A stretch of DNA of 64,000 bases. Source: Pseudomonas sp. Ant30-3 (GTDB taxonomy: Bacteria; Pseudomonadota; Gammaproteobacteria; Pseudomonadales; Pseudomonadaceae). The stretch lies in contig NZ_JMCL01000109.1 in the NCBI RefSeq assembly GCF_000690905.1, forward strand, positions 34,168 through 98,167, in the 5' to 3' direction. The position numbers were made by a program, and so were the translations under genes. Shown here in pieces: positions 24,012 to 32,304 of the stretch. Position 1 is the stretch's first letter. The number at the start of each line of letters is the position of its first letter. The notes below the pieces were generated by a model. The model worked only from the letters and a program-made list of their open reading frames with translations. It did no database searches and was not told where the DNA came from.

Positions 24012-24644
24012 ATGCAGGCAGACAACGTGAAATCGATCTCAAAATTGAAGACCCCCAGAAAGATTCTTGGGTGGCTGCTCGCGACAATTGCAGCAGTACC
24101 CATAACAAAGTGGGTTGAATCTCAACTGAGCTTGTCGTTTTTTAGCCCCGTAATCTCAGGGCTTTGGGATTTTCTAATAGATATCCTCGGCTGGCTAGCC
24201 CAGCCGGTTACCGTGCCGCTCTGGACACTCTTAGCAGTGTCCACGATTGCATTGCTCACGACAGGAGGCTTCATCTGGGCAGTAGTCGATGCGAATAATC
24301 AGCTTGATGCTGCTGATGCAGAAATAGATGCTACCAATGGGAAAATTGGTGAATTGATGAATCCACCAAAGCCCGGTCTAACGGATAACGCTCATGACGT
24401 GGTGATGTGCGTTGCAGGACTCACTATCCGCAATATGAACGCCTTTCCTATTGTGTTAACTGATCGCTTAGGTCTTGATCGCCTACAGGTAGCGACCGCA
24501 CTGGATGAGCTTGAGTATCAAGCCCTAATCGAACATAACGGCACCGTAGAACTCACCCGACAAGGTCGCGTGTATGTGCAACTTCCTAAGAGCCTCAAAC
24601 GCAGCCAAGCTTTAGGCAAACAATTAAATCACCGCGACATTTAA
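24012..24644 (+). CDS. Two-TM membrane protein with C-terminal winged-helix domain
   Basis: 210 residues from the ATG at 24012 (GGTGAG just upstream); a GTG at 23994 is an alternative start. Two hydrophobic segments at about 19-33 and 68-92, the second with the pattern PVTVPLWTLLAVSTIALL. A short coiled segment (NNQLDAADAEIDATNGKI) leads to residues 127-190, which look like a winged helix (LGLDRLQVATALDELEYQALIEHNGTVELTRQGRVYVQL). This layout recalls membrane proteins of phage-exclusion type, but I cannot assign a named family. It is the last gene of the island before the tRNA. Confidence 0.6.
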   Translation: MQADNVKSISKLKTPRKILGWLLATIAAVPITKWVESQLSLSFFSPVISGLWDFLIDILGWLAQPVTVPLWTLLAVSTIALLTTGGFIWAVVDANNQLDAADAEIDATNGKIGELMNPPKPGLTDNAHDVVMCVAGLTIRNMNAFPIVLTDRLGLDRLQVATALDELEYQALIEHNGTVELTRQGRVYVQLPKSLKRSQALGKQLNHRDI

Positions 24645-24669
24645 CCACAAGCAAGAACGTCGATTTCGC

Positions 24670-24691
24670 GTTCACATTGCCCAATGTGAAC
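24670..24691. repeat. Inverted repeat after the island membrane-protein gene
   Basis: Ten-base arms GTTCACATTG / CAATGTGAAC separated by CC, 25 bases after the stop at 24644. No T-run follows. It could be a weak terminator, an operator or a recombination-directionality site next to the right repeat. Confidence 0.55.
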
Positions 24692-24730
24692 GAACCCTAT
24701 ATTTTGTGAATGTTCTGCTTGAATTTAAGG

Positions 24731-24838
24731 CAACAAAAAAGGCCCACCTTTCGGTGAGCCTTTCTAGACCGCCCAGCAGAGCGGATTTTGTTTGGTAGGC
24801 GCGATTGGACTCGAACCAACGACCCCCACCATGTCAAG
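24731..24838. repeat. Right island repeat, including the functional tRNA-Val 3' half
   Basis: Second copy of the repeat at 17325-17430, with 75 identical bases at 24741-24815. It covers the terminator hairpin of tRNA-Val and the tRNA gene from its CCA end to the anticodon loop. The similarity stops inside the anticodon stem-loop, a common crossover place for tRNA-targeting integrases. Confidence 0.85.
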
Positions 24839-24869
24839 GTGGTGCTCTAACCAACTGAGCTACGTGCCT
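24793..24869 (-). tRNA. tRNA-Val (anticodon GAC)
   Basis: 77 bases with encoded CCA. The anticodon arm CCACC-TTGACAT-GGTGG gives anticodon GAC; D-arm GCTCAGTTGGTTAGAGC and T-arm GTTGG-TTCGAGT-CCAAT fold well. The acceptor stem (AGGCACG / CGCGCCT) has one A-C mismatch at the fifth pair. A terminator hairpin (GGCTCACCGAAAGGTGGGCC on the minus strand) follows. This gene is the integration target of the island. Confidence 0.93.
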
Positions 24870-25052
24870 GCTGTGAGGCGGCATTCTACGGAATTCCGAA
24901 GGGGTGTCAACACCTTTTTTTGAGCTAACCCTATGAATATGCAAAATATTTAATTTCGCCGTTGCGACGAAGATTTTCCGCCAGCTGGCGGTCGATTTTT
25001 AACTCGGGTAGGATCGACGCACTCGTAAAATATATTAAACAGAGGCTGCCGG

Positions 25053-26336
25053 ATGGCGAACGTTTCCTACCCAGAGTCCTATTACGCGGCCTCGGCCAAT
25101 GCGGTGCCGCCGCGCCCGGCGTTGCACAGCGACATCGAGACGGATGTGTGCGTGATTGGCGCCGGTTACACAGGGCTGTCTTCTGCCCTGTTTCTGCTGG
25201 AAAACGGTTTCAAGGTGACCGTGCTGGAAGCCGCGAAAGTGGGCTTCGGGGCTTCGGGCCGCAACGGCGGTCAGATCGTTAACAGTTACAGCCGCGACAT
25301 CGATGTCATTGAGCGCACGGTCGGCCCCCGGCAGGCTCAACTGCTGGGCGAGATGGCGTTCGAGGGCGGCCGCATCATTCGCGAGCGCGTCGCCAAATAT
25401 AATATCCAGTGCGACCTGAAAGACGGCGGCGTGTTTGCTGCGATCACTGCCAGGCAGATGGGCCATCTCGAATCCCAGAAGCGTTTGTGGGAACGCTTCG
25501 GTCATACGCAGCTGGAGCTGATGGATCAACAGCGCGTCCGTGAAGTGGTGAGCTGCGATCATTACGTGGGCGGCCTGCTCGACATGAGTGGCGGTCACAT
25601 CCACCCGTTGAACCTGGCACTGGGCGAAGCGGCTGCCGTGGAGTCGCTGGGTGGCACTATTTATGAGCAGTCACCGGCGGTGCGTATCGAGCGCGGCGCG
25701 AACCCGGTGGTGCATACACCGCAGGGTAAGGTCAGGGCCAAGTTCATCATCGTTGCCGGCAACGCCTACCTTGGCAATCTGGTGCCGGAACTGGCCGCGA
25801 AGTCGATGCCTTGCGGCACTCAGGTGATTACCACCGAGCCGCTGGGCGATGCTTTGGCAAAGAGTCTGTTGCCGCAGGATTACTGCGTTGAAGACTGCAA
25901 CTACCTGCTCGACTATTACCGTCTGACGGGTGACAAACGCCTGGTTTTCGGCGGCGGCGTCGTTTACGGCGCGCGGGATCCGGCGAACATCGAAGCGATC
26001 ATCCGGCCGAAAATGCTCAAGGCGTTCCCGCAGCTTAAAGACGTGAAGATTGATTACGCCTGGACCGGCAATTTCCTGCTGACGCTGTCGCGTCTTCCGC
26101 AGGTCGGACGGTTGGGGGACAATATTTATTATTCTCAAGGCTGCAGCGGTCACGGCGTGACGTATACGCACCTGGCCGGCAAAGTGCTGGCGGAAGCGTT
26201 GCGTGGGCAGGCTGAGCGATTTGATGCGTTTGCTGACCTGCCTCATTACCCGTTTCCAGGCGGGCAGATGTTGCGCACACCCTTTGCGGCGCTGGGCGCC
26301 TGGTATTACGGGTTGCGGGACAGGCTGGGGTTTTGA
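25053..26336 (+). CDS. FAD-dependent amine oxidase of the PuuB/OrdL type
   Basis: 427 residues. Rossmann FAD motif VCVIGAGYTGLSSALFLLENGFKVTVLEA (32-60), GASGRNGGQIVNSYSRD, and the C-terminal YSQGCSGHGVTYTHLAGKVLAE are those of the DAO family, gamma-glutamylputrescine oxidoreductase subgroup. Such enzymes oxidise gamma-glutamylputrescine or related amines. Start behind AGAGG seven bases upstream. It stands alone, with none of the other putrescine genes beside it, so the exact substrate is open. Confidence 0.85.
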   Translation: MANVSYPESYYAASANAVPPRPALHSDIETDVCVIGAGYTGLSSALFLLENGFKVTVLEAAKVGFGASGRNGGQIVNSYSRDIDVIERTVGPRQAQLLGEMAFEGGRIIRERVAKYNIQCDLKDGGVFAAITARQMGHLESQKRLWERFGHTQLELMDQQRVREVVSCDHYVGGLLDMSGGHIHPLNLALGEAAAVESLGGTIYEQSPAVRIERGANPVVHTPQGKVRAKFIIVAGNAYLGNLVPELAAKSMPCGTQVITTEPLGDALAKSLLPQDYCVEDCNYLLDYYRLTGDKRLVFGGGVVYGARDPANIEAIIRPKMLKAFPQLKDVKIDYAWTGNFLLTLSRLPQVGRLGDNIYYSQGCSGHGVTYTHLAGKVLAEALRGQAERFDAFADLPHYPFPGGQMLRTPFAALGAWYYGLRDRLGF

Positions 26337-26350
26337 GGGCTGGATAAGGA

Positions 26351-26377
26351 AAGGGCCGCTTGATGCGGCCCTATTTT
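26351..26377 (+). terminator. Terminator after the PuuB-like gene
   Basis: Stem AGGGCCGC / GCGGCCCT with a 5-base loop followed by ATTTTA, shortly after the stop at 26336. Confidence 0.85.
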
Positions 26378-26397
26378 ATGGCATACGGGGAGCTCGA

Positions 26398-26489
26398 TGT
26401 GGGAGCAAAGCTTGCTTGCGAAGGCGGTGTGTCAATCCACCACACTGCTGAATGACATAACGCTTTCGCGGGCAAGCCACGCTCCCACA
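26398..26489. repeat. Paired REP element (REPIN-like)
   Basis: TGTGGGAGC...GCTTGCTTGCGAA is followed, about 40 bases on, by its inverted counterpart TTCGCGGGCAAGCC...GCTCCCACA. This is a common Pseudomonas REP family, between the PuuB-like gene and convergent xdhC-type gene. Confidence 0.85.
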
Positions 26490-26545
26490 GGGTCCGTGTC
26501 TATCCCTGGATCCGTGCGTGGCTACTAAGAGATCGCTGCAAGGCG

Positions 26546-27517
26546 TTAGAGTCGATCCCGGGAGATACCGCTGCGGATCCTGAGGATATCGGCCAGCACC
26601 GCCAGCGCGATTTCCGCCGGGGTTTTACTGCCCAGGTTGAGCCCGATCGGCGCGTGAATCCGCGCCAGCTGCGCCTCGTCCAAACCGCCAATCCGCCGCA
26701 ATCGCTCGAAGCGTTTCTGTGAGGTCTGCATTGAGCCCATCACGCCGATGTAAAACGCATCAGTGCGCACCGCCTCCATCATCGCCAGATCATCAATACG
26801 AGGATCATGGGTTAGCGCCACCACCGCCGTATCACTGTGACAGCCGCCGTCGGCGATGAACACCGAAGGCAACTGCCGACGAATCTCGACATTTTCCAGC
26901 ACCACGCCATCAAGCACTTCGTCACGCGGATCACACAGAATCACCTCGAAACCCAAGCCGACCGCAAATTCCGCACACGCCTGAGCGACGCTGGAATACC
27001 CGGCCAGCAGCAGCCGTTGCGCAGCGCCAATGCGCACCCGAACCCGATCAATCTCACGCTCGATACGCGCACCCTGCTCGCGATCCGTGAACAGGCTGCG
27101 CGCACCGTTGGCCAGATCAATCTCGCGGATCAATCGACGTTGACCGAGCAACGCCGACTCCAGCTCGCGCAAGTGCGCCTGCACATCGCAGTCAGCTTCC
27201 AGTTTCTCCACCAGCACATCGAGTACGCCGCCGCAGGGCAGCGTCACGCGTGAGCGCGAGTCATCGCCTTCGCCATATCGAACGACGCTGATCGCCTCGG
27301 TAAACGCCCCCTCAGCGACACGCTCGAGGAAATCCTCCTCAACGCAACCGCCGGACAACGAGCCGATCCATTGCCCTTCAGTGTTCACTGCCAGCAATGA
27401 GCCCGGCGCACGCGGCGCCGAGCCATAGGTGGCGAGCACTGTGCACAGCCAGATGCGCTGACCGGCCGTAGACCATTGCAGCGCCCGGCGTATCACTTGC
27501 AGGTCGAGATGCTGCAT
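26546..27517 (-). CDS. XdhC/CoxI-family molybdenum cofactor maturation protein
   Basis: 323 residues starting MQHLDLQVIRRAL at 27517, one base after the stop of the cytochrome gene; a longer open frame would overlap that gene. N-terminal XdhC part with GSAPRAPGSLLAVNTEGQWIGSLSGGCVEE and the cysteine of TLPCGGVLDVLVE; C-terminal NAD-binding-like part (LLLAGYSSVAQACAEFAVGLGFEVILCDPR, ALTHDPRIDDLAMMEAV, YIGVMGSMQTSQKR). XdhC proteins bind Moco and help its sulfuration and insertion into xanthine-dehydrogenase-type enzymes, here the large subunit of the same operon. Confidence 0.9.
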   Translation of the reverse strand: MQHLDLQVIRRALQWSTAGQRIWLCTVLATYGSAPRAPGSLLAVNTEGQWIGSLSGGCVEEDFLERVAEGAFTEAISVVRYGEGDDSRSRVTLPCGGVLDVLVEKLEADCDVQAHLRELESALLGQRRLIREIDLANGARSLFTDREQGARIEREIDRVRVRIGAAQRLLLAGYSSVAQACAEFAVGLGFEVILCDPRDEVLDGVVLENVEIRRQLPSVFIADGGCHSDTAVVALTHDPRIDDLAMMEAVRTDAFYIGVMGSMQTSQKRFERLRRIGGLDEAQLARIHAPIGLNLGSKTPAEIALAVLADILRIRSGISRDRL

Positions 27518-27518
27518 G

Positions 27519-28754
27519 TCAGTGCGCCTTGTGCTCGGCGGGCGGTGCGTCCGCTTGCAGCTTCTGCACGTCACTGACCGCAAGTTCAGCCGATTGCCCG
27601 CCCCAACCCTGACGCAGGTAATTCAACAGATCAGTCAGTTGCTCGTCACTCAGCTTGTCGGCAAACCCCGGCATCGGCTGCATGCGTTCGAACCCGACAA
27701 ATTGCTGCTCGCCGATCCCGTCCTCAATCACCCTCAGCAAATTACGCGGGTCTTCCAGGCGCAACGTGGTATTGCCGCGCATCGCCACAGCGATGTGCGG
27801 CTTGCCCTCGCCTTCTGGAGCGTGGCAACCGGCGCAGACGTTCAGGTAATCCTGACGGCCACGTTTGGCGCTGGCAGCCAATTGATCCAGTGGCACGTCG
27901 GCGACAAGTTTGGCGGCCGGCGGTTGATCGCCAAGGAGGAACGTCGCCATCGCCGCAAGATCCGGATCGCTGAGGCGCTGGGTGCTGTTGTGGAACACCG
28001 GGAACATCTCGTTGAACATCGTCCCCTGCGCGCTCATGCCGTGCTTGAGGAACGAACTCAGGTCCTGATGATTCCAGCCGCGGGCCGCCAGATCATCGGC
28101 GAGCAAACTCGGTGCCAGATAACCATTGAGCACACCGCCCGTCATGCGTTTGTCCAGTTGCATGGCACCCGGCAAGCCACGTGGCGTGTGGCATTCGCCG
28201 CAGTGGCCGAGCACATCAACCATGTACTGACCGCGCTTGAACGCTTCACTTTTACCCTCGGTGGGCGCCAGCTTCATGTCCTTGCCGTAGAGCATGTTCC
28301 AGCCGGTCAGGCCGAGCCGCACGTTGAACGGGAAACTCAGGCTGGTCACCGGCGCCGGACGCTCGATCGGCTCGTACGTTCTCAGGTACGCGTGAATCGC
28401 ATCTGAATCCGCCCGAGGCATCAGGTGATACGAGGTGTAAGGCATCGCCGGATACAGGTTCGCGCCATCACGACGTTTGCCTTTGGTGAGTGCGGCGAAG
28501 AACTCCTCATCGCTGTAAAGGCCGATGCCGTGCTTCTTGCTCGGGGTGATGTTGGTGCCGTAGATCGTGCCGAACGGCGAAATGATCGGCAGACCGCCCG
28601 CGTACGGCGCGCCGCCCGGTGCCGTGTGGCAGGCCACGCAATCGGCAGCGCGCGCGAGGTATTCGCCACGCGCAACCTGATCCTCTGCTTGCGCCATCAA
28701 CGCCGGCGCAGCCAGACCGACCGCCAACGCCAGGCGGGAAAGTAAATGCTTCAT
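27519..28754 (-). CDS. Triheme cytochrome c subunit of the molybdenum dehydrogenase
   Basis: 411 residues with a signal peptide (cleavage after MAQA). Three heme-binding CXXCH motifs: CVACH, CGECH and CAGCH, as in membrane-bound alcohol/aldehyde dehydrogenase cytochromes. It would take electrons from the 2Fe-2S subunit and pass them to the respiratory chain in the periplasm. Located 2 bases after the small subunit gene. Confidence 0.93.
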   Translation of the reverse strand: MKHLLSRLALAVGLAAPALMAQAEDQVARGEYLARAADCVACHTAPGGAPYAGGLPIISPFGTIYGTNITPSKKHGIGLYSDEEFFAALTKGKRRDGANLYPAMPYTSYHLMPRADSDAIHAYLRTYEPIERPAPVTSLSFPFNVRLGLTGWNMLYGKDMKLAPTEGKSEAFKRGQYMVDVLGHCGECHTPRGLPGAMQLDKRMTGGVLNGYLAPSLLADDLAARGWNHQDLSSFLKHGMSAQGTMFNEMFPVFHNSTQRLSDPDLAAMATFLLGDQPPAAKLVADVPLDQLAASAKRGRQDYLNVCAGCHAPEGEGKPHIAVAMRGNTTLRLEDPRNLLRVIEDGIGEQQFVGFERMQPMPGFADKLSDEQLTDLLNYLRQGWGGQSAELAVSDVQKLQADAPPAEHKAH

Positions 28755-28756
28755 GC

Positions 28757-29296
28757 TTAACCCTCCTTGACCAGGCCGAGATCAGTCAGCACGTTGCGCG
28801 TGGCGCTGTAGTAGCGGACGTAGCCGGTACAGCGGCAGATATGGTGACCGAGGCTGTCTTCAATGACTTTTTCCAGCTGGCTTTTAACGATCGGCTGACG
28901 CTGCAGCTTCTCCACCAACACCGTGGCGGCATTCACGAAACCGGGCGCGCAGTAGCTGCACTGAAACGCGAATTCATCGACGAAACGCTGCTGGATCGGG
29001 TTCAGTCCGGTGACCTGACCTTGCTCATCGCGAGTCGCGTGTCCTTCGATGGTGCGCACTTTCTTGCCCTCGAAGTAATGCGCACCGGTGATGCAGGTGC
29101 GCACTTCTTCGCTGGTGCCGTCCGGGTTGTCGACGATTACCACGCAGGCGTGGCAGATGCCCTGACCACAGCCGAGACGCGAGCCGGTGAGGTTTTTGTA
29201 CTCGTGCAAATAGTCGATCATCGGCAGGTCATCAGGGATGTCCACCGGGCCGACGGATTGACCGTTAAGGGTCAGTTGAAGCGGACGGTTAGCCAT
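28757..29296 (-). CDS. 2Fe-2S subunit of xanthine-dehydrogenase-family enzyme
   Basis: 179 residues from the ATG at 29296, overlapping the large-subunit stop by eight bases. Two iron-sulfur clusters: GCGQGICHACVVIVD (ferredoxin-type, with an earlier Cys in LGCGQG) and CSYCAPGFVNAA plus CRCTGYV (helical domain). It relays electrons from the molybdenum site to the cytochrome. No signal peptide; export probably by hitchhiking on the Tat signal of the large subunit. Confidence 0.93.
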   Translation of the reverse strand: MANRPLQLTLNGQSVGPVDIPDDLPMIDYLHEYKNLTGSRLGCGQGICHACVVIVDNPDGTSEEVRTCITGAHYFEGKKVRTIEGHATRDEQGQVTGLNPIQQRFVDEFAFQCSYCAPGFVNAATVLVEKLQRQPIVKSQLEKVIEDSLGHHICRCTGYVRYYSATRNVLTDLGLVKEG

Positions 29297-32120
29297 TGAG
29301 GGCCTCCTTGATGCGGGCAGAAGTGAGAGGCAGGTCGCGAACACGTTTACCGATGGCGTGCGCCACGGCGTTGCCGATCGCGCCGACCACCGGGATCATC
29401 ACCACTTCGGCAATGCCTTTGGACGGGTCGCTCGGCGACAGCGGCGGCAGGATTTCCGCGGTCTGTTTCCACACCGCAACGTGCCGCGCCATCGGCAAGC
29501 GATAGCGGTTGAAGTTCCAGTCACCCTCCCCCGGCCCGCCCTCGTAAAGCGGCATGTCTTCCATCAGCGCGTGGCCGATGCCCATGGCGATGCCGCCTTC
29601 GAGTTGACCCCTGACCAACTCTTCAACCAGCACCCGCCCGCACTCGACCCACGAGTGATGGTTGAGCACCTCGACTTCGGCTGAACCCTTGTTCACTTTC
29701 ACTTCCACCAGCGTCGCGACCGGGCTGTAATAAGTCACGGCCGCGTTGTTCAGCTGGGTGTCCGGGTAATGCGTGTTCTGACGGTCGAGCAGATGGAAAC
29801 CGGCGCTGTTCATCTGCGCTTTTTTCACACTCGGCGCGCCGTCGCCGTACTTGACCGCCAGGCCATCGAGCGGCAAACGTTCGCGCACGCCATCGATGCT
29901 GAACTCGGACTCGGCCCAGCTCCAGCGGTTGAAACCATGCACGGTCGCGCCAGTCACCAGGCCTTTTTCGTGGGCATGTTTGGCCAGTTCTGCAAATGTC
30001 AGCGGCTGCATGCCGTTGGCGGTGAGTTTGCCGTCGACCCAATGCGCGTCTTCGCGGCGAACCACATAAGGGTTGGCCTGGCCGCCATAGGGCCCCTGGC
30101 CCCAGATCTGCAACGCCGCCGGCCACAGGCCGTGGTTGAACAGCACGCGGGCCGCTTCACGGGTGGCGTGACTGAAGTAGTAGGCAGAGTTGGTCGCGGA
30201 CGACGCCGAAGCAATCTTGCCGACCCAGCGCGGATTGCGCAGCCAGTTGTCCTGCTCGGCCTGGCTCATGGTGTACGGGTTGCCGCCGGTGATGATCTGC
30301 AACTCGTGCCATTCAGTCTCGCCGGTCTTCACCTCGTGCGCCGGGTTACCGAGGAAGTCGGCGACGACCAGTGCTTGCGAGGTGGACATGCCGGTGCCGA
30401 TTTCAATGCCGATATGGCGCAAGTGGATGCGCCCTTCAGCGTTGAATTCGACGCTGGCCATCGGCGCTTCGGAACCGGTGCCGAAGTCTTTCTGACAGAT
30501 CGCAAAACCCACGCCGTACCAGTTGTCCGGGTCTTTGGCCTCGCGCTGCTTTTTGATCGCAGCGCGGTTTTTCCAGACTTCGTGAACAGCGGCCTTGTCG
30601 AGAATTTCATGCAGACGCAAGGCACCGGCCGGTATTGCACCCTGGGTGTTTTTCATGCCCGAGCGCAGAGCGTTTTTCCGGCGCAGGTCAATCGCGTCGA
30701 CACCGAGACGATCGGCAATTTCGTCAACCATCATTTCTGTCGACGCCATGCTTTGCAGGGTGCCGTAGCCGCGCATCGATCCGGCTTCAACAGCGCGGGA
30801 ATGATAGGCAGTGACCTGCAAGTCGTTCTGCGGCATGTAGTAAATCGACTGCGCTGCGGTTGCGCCAACCGCCGCCACCGATGGGCTGTAGTTGATGCGT
30901 CCGCCACCGTCGACACTCATCTCGGCGCGGAAAATCTTGAAGCTGTGATCGGTCTTGTCGACCGCCAGTTGATAGCGAATGTCGAACGGGTGACGCTTGA
31001 TGCCGCTCTGGAATTGCTCGTAGCGATCGTTGGCCAGTCGCACCGGCACACCGGCGCCGTACAACGCGGCAAGCGCGGCGTAGTAGACGAAAATATTGTG
31101 GTCCTTGGAGCCGTAGCCGACCGTATATCCCGGGTGCAAATTGAGGTTGGCCAGACCGAAACGCGACGGCGCGATCATCTTCGCCGTGTCGGTGGCGGTT
31201 TCCAGCGGACACTGGGTGGCGACCACGAAATGCAGGGTTTTCGTGGCCGGGTCGTACCAGCCGTTGCCGTTGTCCGGCTCCAGCGCGGCGGGTTCGATCG
31301 ACGGCGTTTTGTAGCGCTCGTCGAACACCAGCCAGTTGTCCGGCGGCGTCTCGATTTGCTGCTTCATCCGATCGGCATAGAACAGCCCGCGCTCGGTCAG
31401 GTTGCCGTGCAGGTTCGGCTGGGAATCCCACACCGGTCGGCGGTTGCGCAGCATCGGAAAGAGGATCGAGTCCTTGAGGCTGGCGAATTCATCTTCGTCC
31501 GCCGAAGTCGCCCCGCCGACGCGCACGTAGCGGAAACTGCCGTAGGGATCGCCTTCGTAGAAAGGCACCTGCGCACCGTAGCGGATGGCTTTGTCATTGA
31601 ATTTGAGTTTGGCCTTGGCCTGACGGAAGCGTTCGAAATCGTTCCAGATCAGGATCGCCACCGGATGACCGATGAACATCGGCACCTTGCCTTCCGGCAG
31701 CAGCGGATCTGGCGCGTGCTCCTCCGGGAAAACGATGCCGTCTTTGTCCAGGTCGGCGGCGGTGACGATGCGGTCCGGCTGCAAGTCGGCGCCGAGCCAC
31801 GTCAAGTCGTAGCCCGCGTAGATGCGATCAGCCTTGGTGATTTTCAGCAGCATGGCGTGACCCTGCTGCTGCGGCCAGCCAGGCATGTCCTTGGCGCGGA
31901 TGTCGCGGGCAAACACTTTGCTGCCGCAAACTTTCGACAAGGCATCGTTACGTGCGCGCGCCTTGCCGTTGTTGCCGAGCCACTGCTCGGACGGCACCGT
32001 CACGCTGTTTTCCATCAAGGCCGCCAGCGCCTGACTGCTGAGCGGCGTGAGCGTCACACTCACGCCGGCTACCAGCCCGCCCTGAAGGAACGAGCGCCGG
32101 GATATATCACGGTTGGACAT
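29289..32120 (-). CDS. Tat-exported molybdopterin-binding subunit of aldehyde-oxidoreductase type
   Basis: 943 residues. Twin-arginine signal RRSFLQGGLVAGVSVTLTPL at residues 8-27, then a xanthine-dehydrogenase-family molybdopterin fold of the isoquinoline/aldehyde dehydrogenase subgroup (internal duplicate of two halves, MRGYGTLQSMASTEMMVDEIADRLGVDAIDLRRKN, HIGIEIGTGMSTSQALVVADFLG, and GAIGNAVAHAIGKRVRDLP at the end). These three-subunit periplasmic enzymes oxidise aldehydes or hydroxylate N-heterocycles with cytochrome as acceptor. The substrate cannot be read from the sequence; the divergent L-rhamnonate genes suggest an aldehyde or aldose. Confidence 0.9.
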   Translation of the reverse strand: MSNRDISRRSFLQGGLVAGVSVTLTPLSSQALAALMENSVTVPSEQWLGNNGKARARNDALSKVCGSKVFARDIRAKDMPGWPQQQGHAMLLKITKADRIYAGYDLTWLGADLQPDRIVTAADLDKDGIVFPEEHAPDPLLPEGKVPMFIGHPVAILIWNDFERFRQAKAKLKFNDKAIRYGAQVPFYEGDPYGSFRYVRVGGATSADEDEFASLKDSILFPMLRNRRPVWDSQPNLHGNLTERGLFYADRMKQQIETPPDNWLVFDERYKTPSIEPAALEPDNGNGWYDPATKTLHFVVATQCPLETATDTAKMIAPSRFGLANLNLHPGYTVGYGSKDHNIFVYYAALAALYGAGVPVRLANDRYEQFQSGIKRHPFDIRYQLAVDKTDHSFKIFRAEMSVDGGGRINYSPSVAAVGATAAQSIYYMPQNDLQVTAYHSRAVEAGSMRGYGTLQSMASTEMMVDEIADRLGVDAIDLRRKNALRSGMKNTQGAIPAGALRLHEILDKAAVHEVWKNRAAIKKQREAKDPDNWYGVGFAICQKDFGTGSEAPMASVEFNAEGRIHLRHIGIEIGTGMSTSQALVVADFLGNPAHEVKTGETEWHELQIITGGNPYTMSQAEQDNWLRNPRWVGKIASASSATNSAYYFSHATREAARVLFNHGLWPAALQIWGQGPYGGQANPYVVRREDAHWVDGKLTANGMQPLTFAELAKHAHEKGLVTGATVHGFNRWSWAESEFSIDGVRERLPLDGLAVKYGDGAPSVKKAQMNSAGFHLLDRQNTHYPDTQLNNAAVTYYSPVATLVEVKVNKGSAEVEVLNHHSWVECGRVLVEELVRGQLEGGIAMGIGHALMEDMPLYEGGPGEGDWNFNRYRLPMARHVAVWKQTAEILPPLSPSDPSKGIAEVVMIPVVGAIGNAVAHAIGKRVRDLPLTSARIKEALNG

Positions 32121-32304
32121 GGATCATCCTCTGGGCGGTTATGGATCCGCCCTTGTGTTTGTATTCTGGGAATCTCGAGTCGTGCAGAAGCCCTTTTTGA
32201 CGAAGCAAAGGGCTGATTTGACAGTGCAAAGCTGACCGAAAGGTTAACTTTATAGATTTATATGAAATTAGAAAACAACTGGTTACATATATCTGACCGA
32301 TGAA

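Noticed and set aside
17431..24730. Tyrosine integrase or transposase expected in a tRNA-flanked island
   Set aside because: No frame shows the conserved R-H-R-Y or DDE patterns; the element appears to lack its own recombinase.
29769..32216. 815-codon plus-strand frame opposite the molybdenum subunit
   Set aside because: Antisense to a strongly conserved enzyme gene; low-complexity, His/Arg/Val-rich translation.
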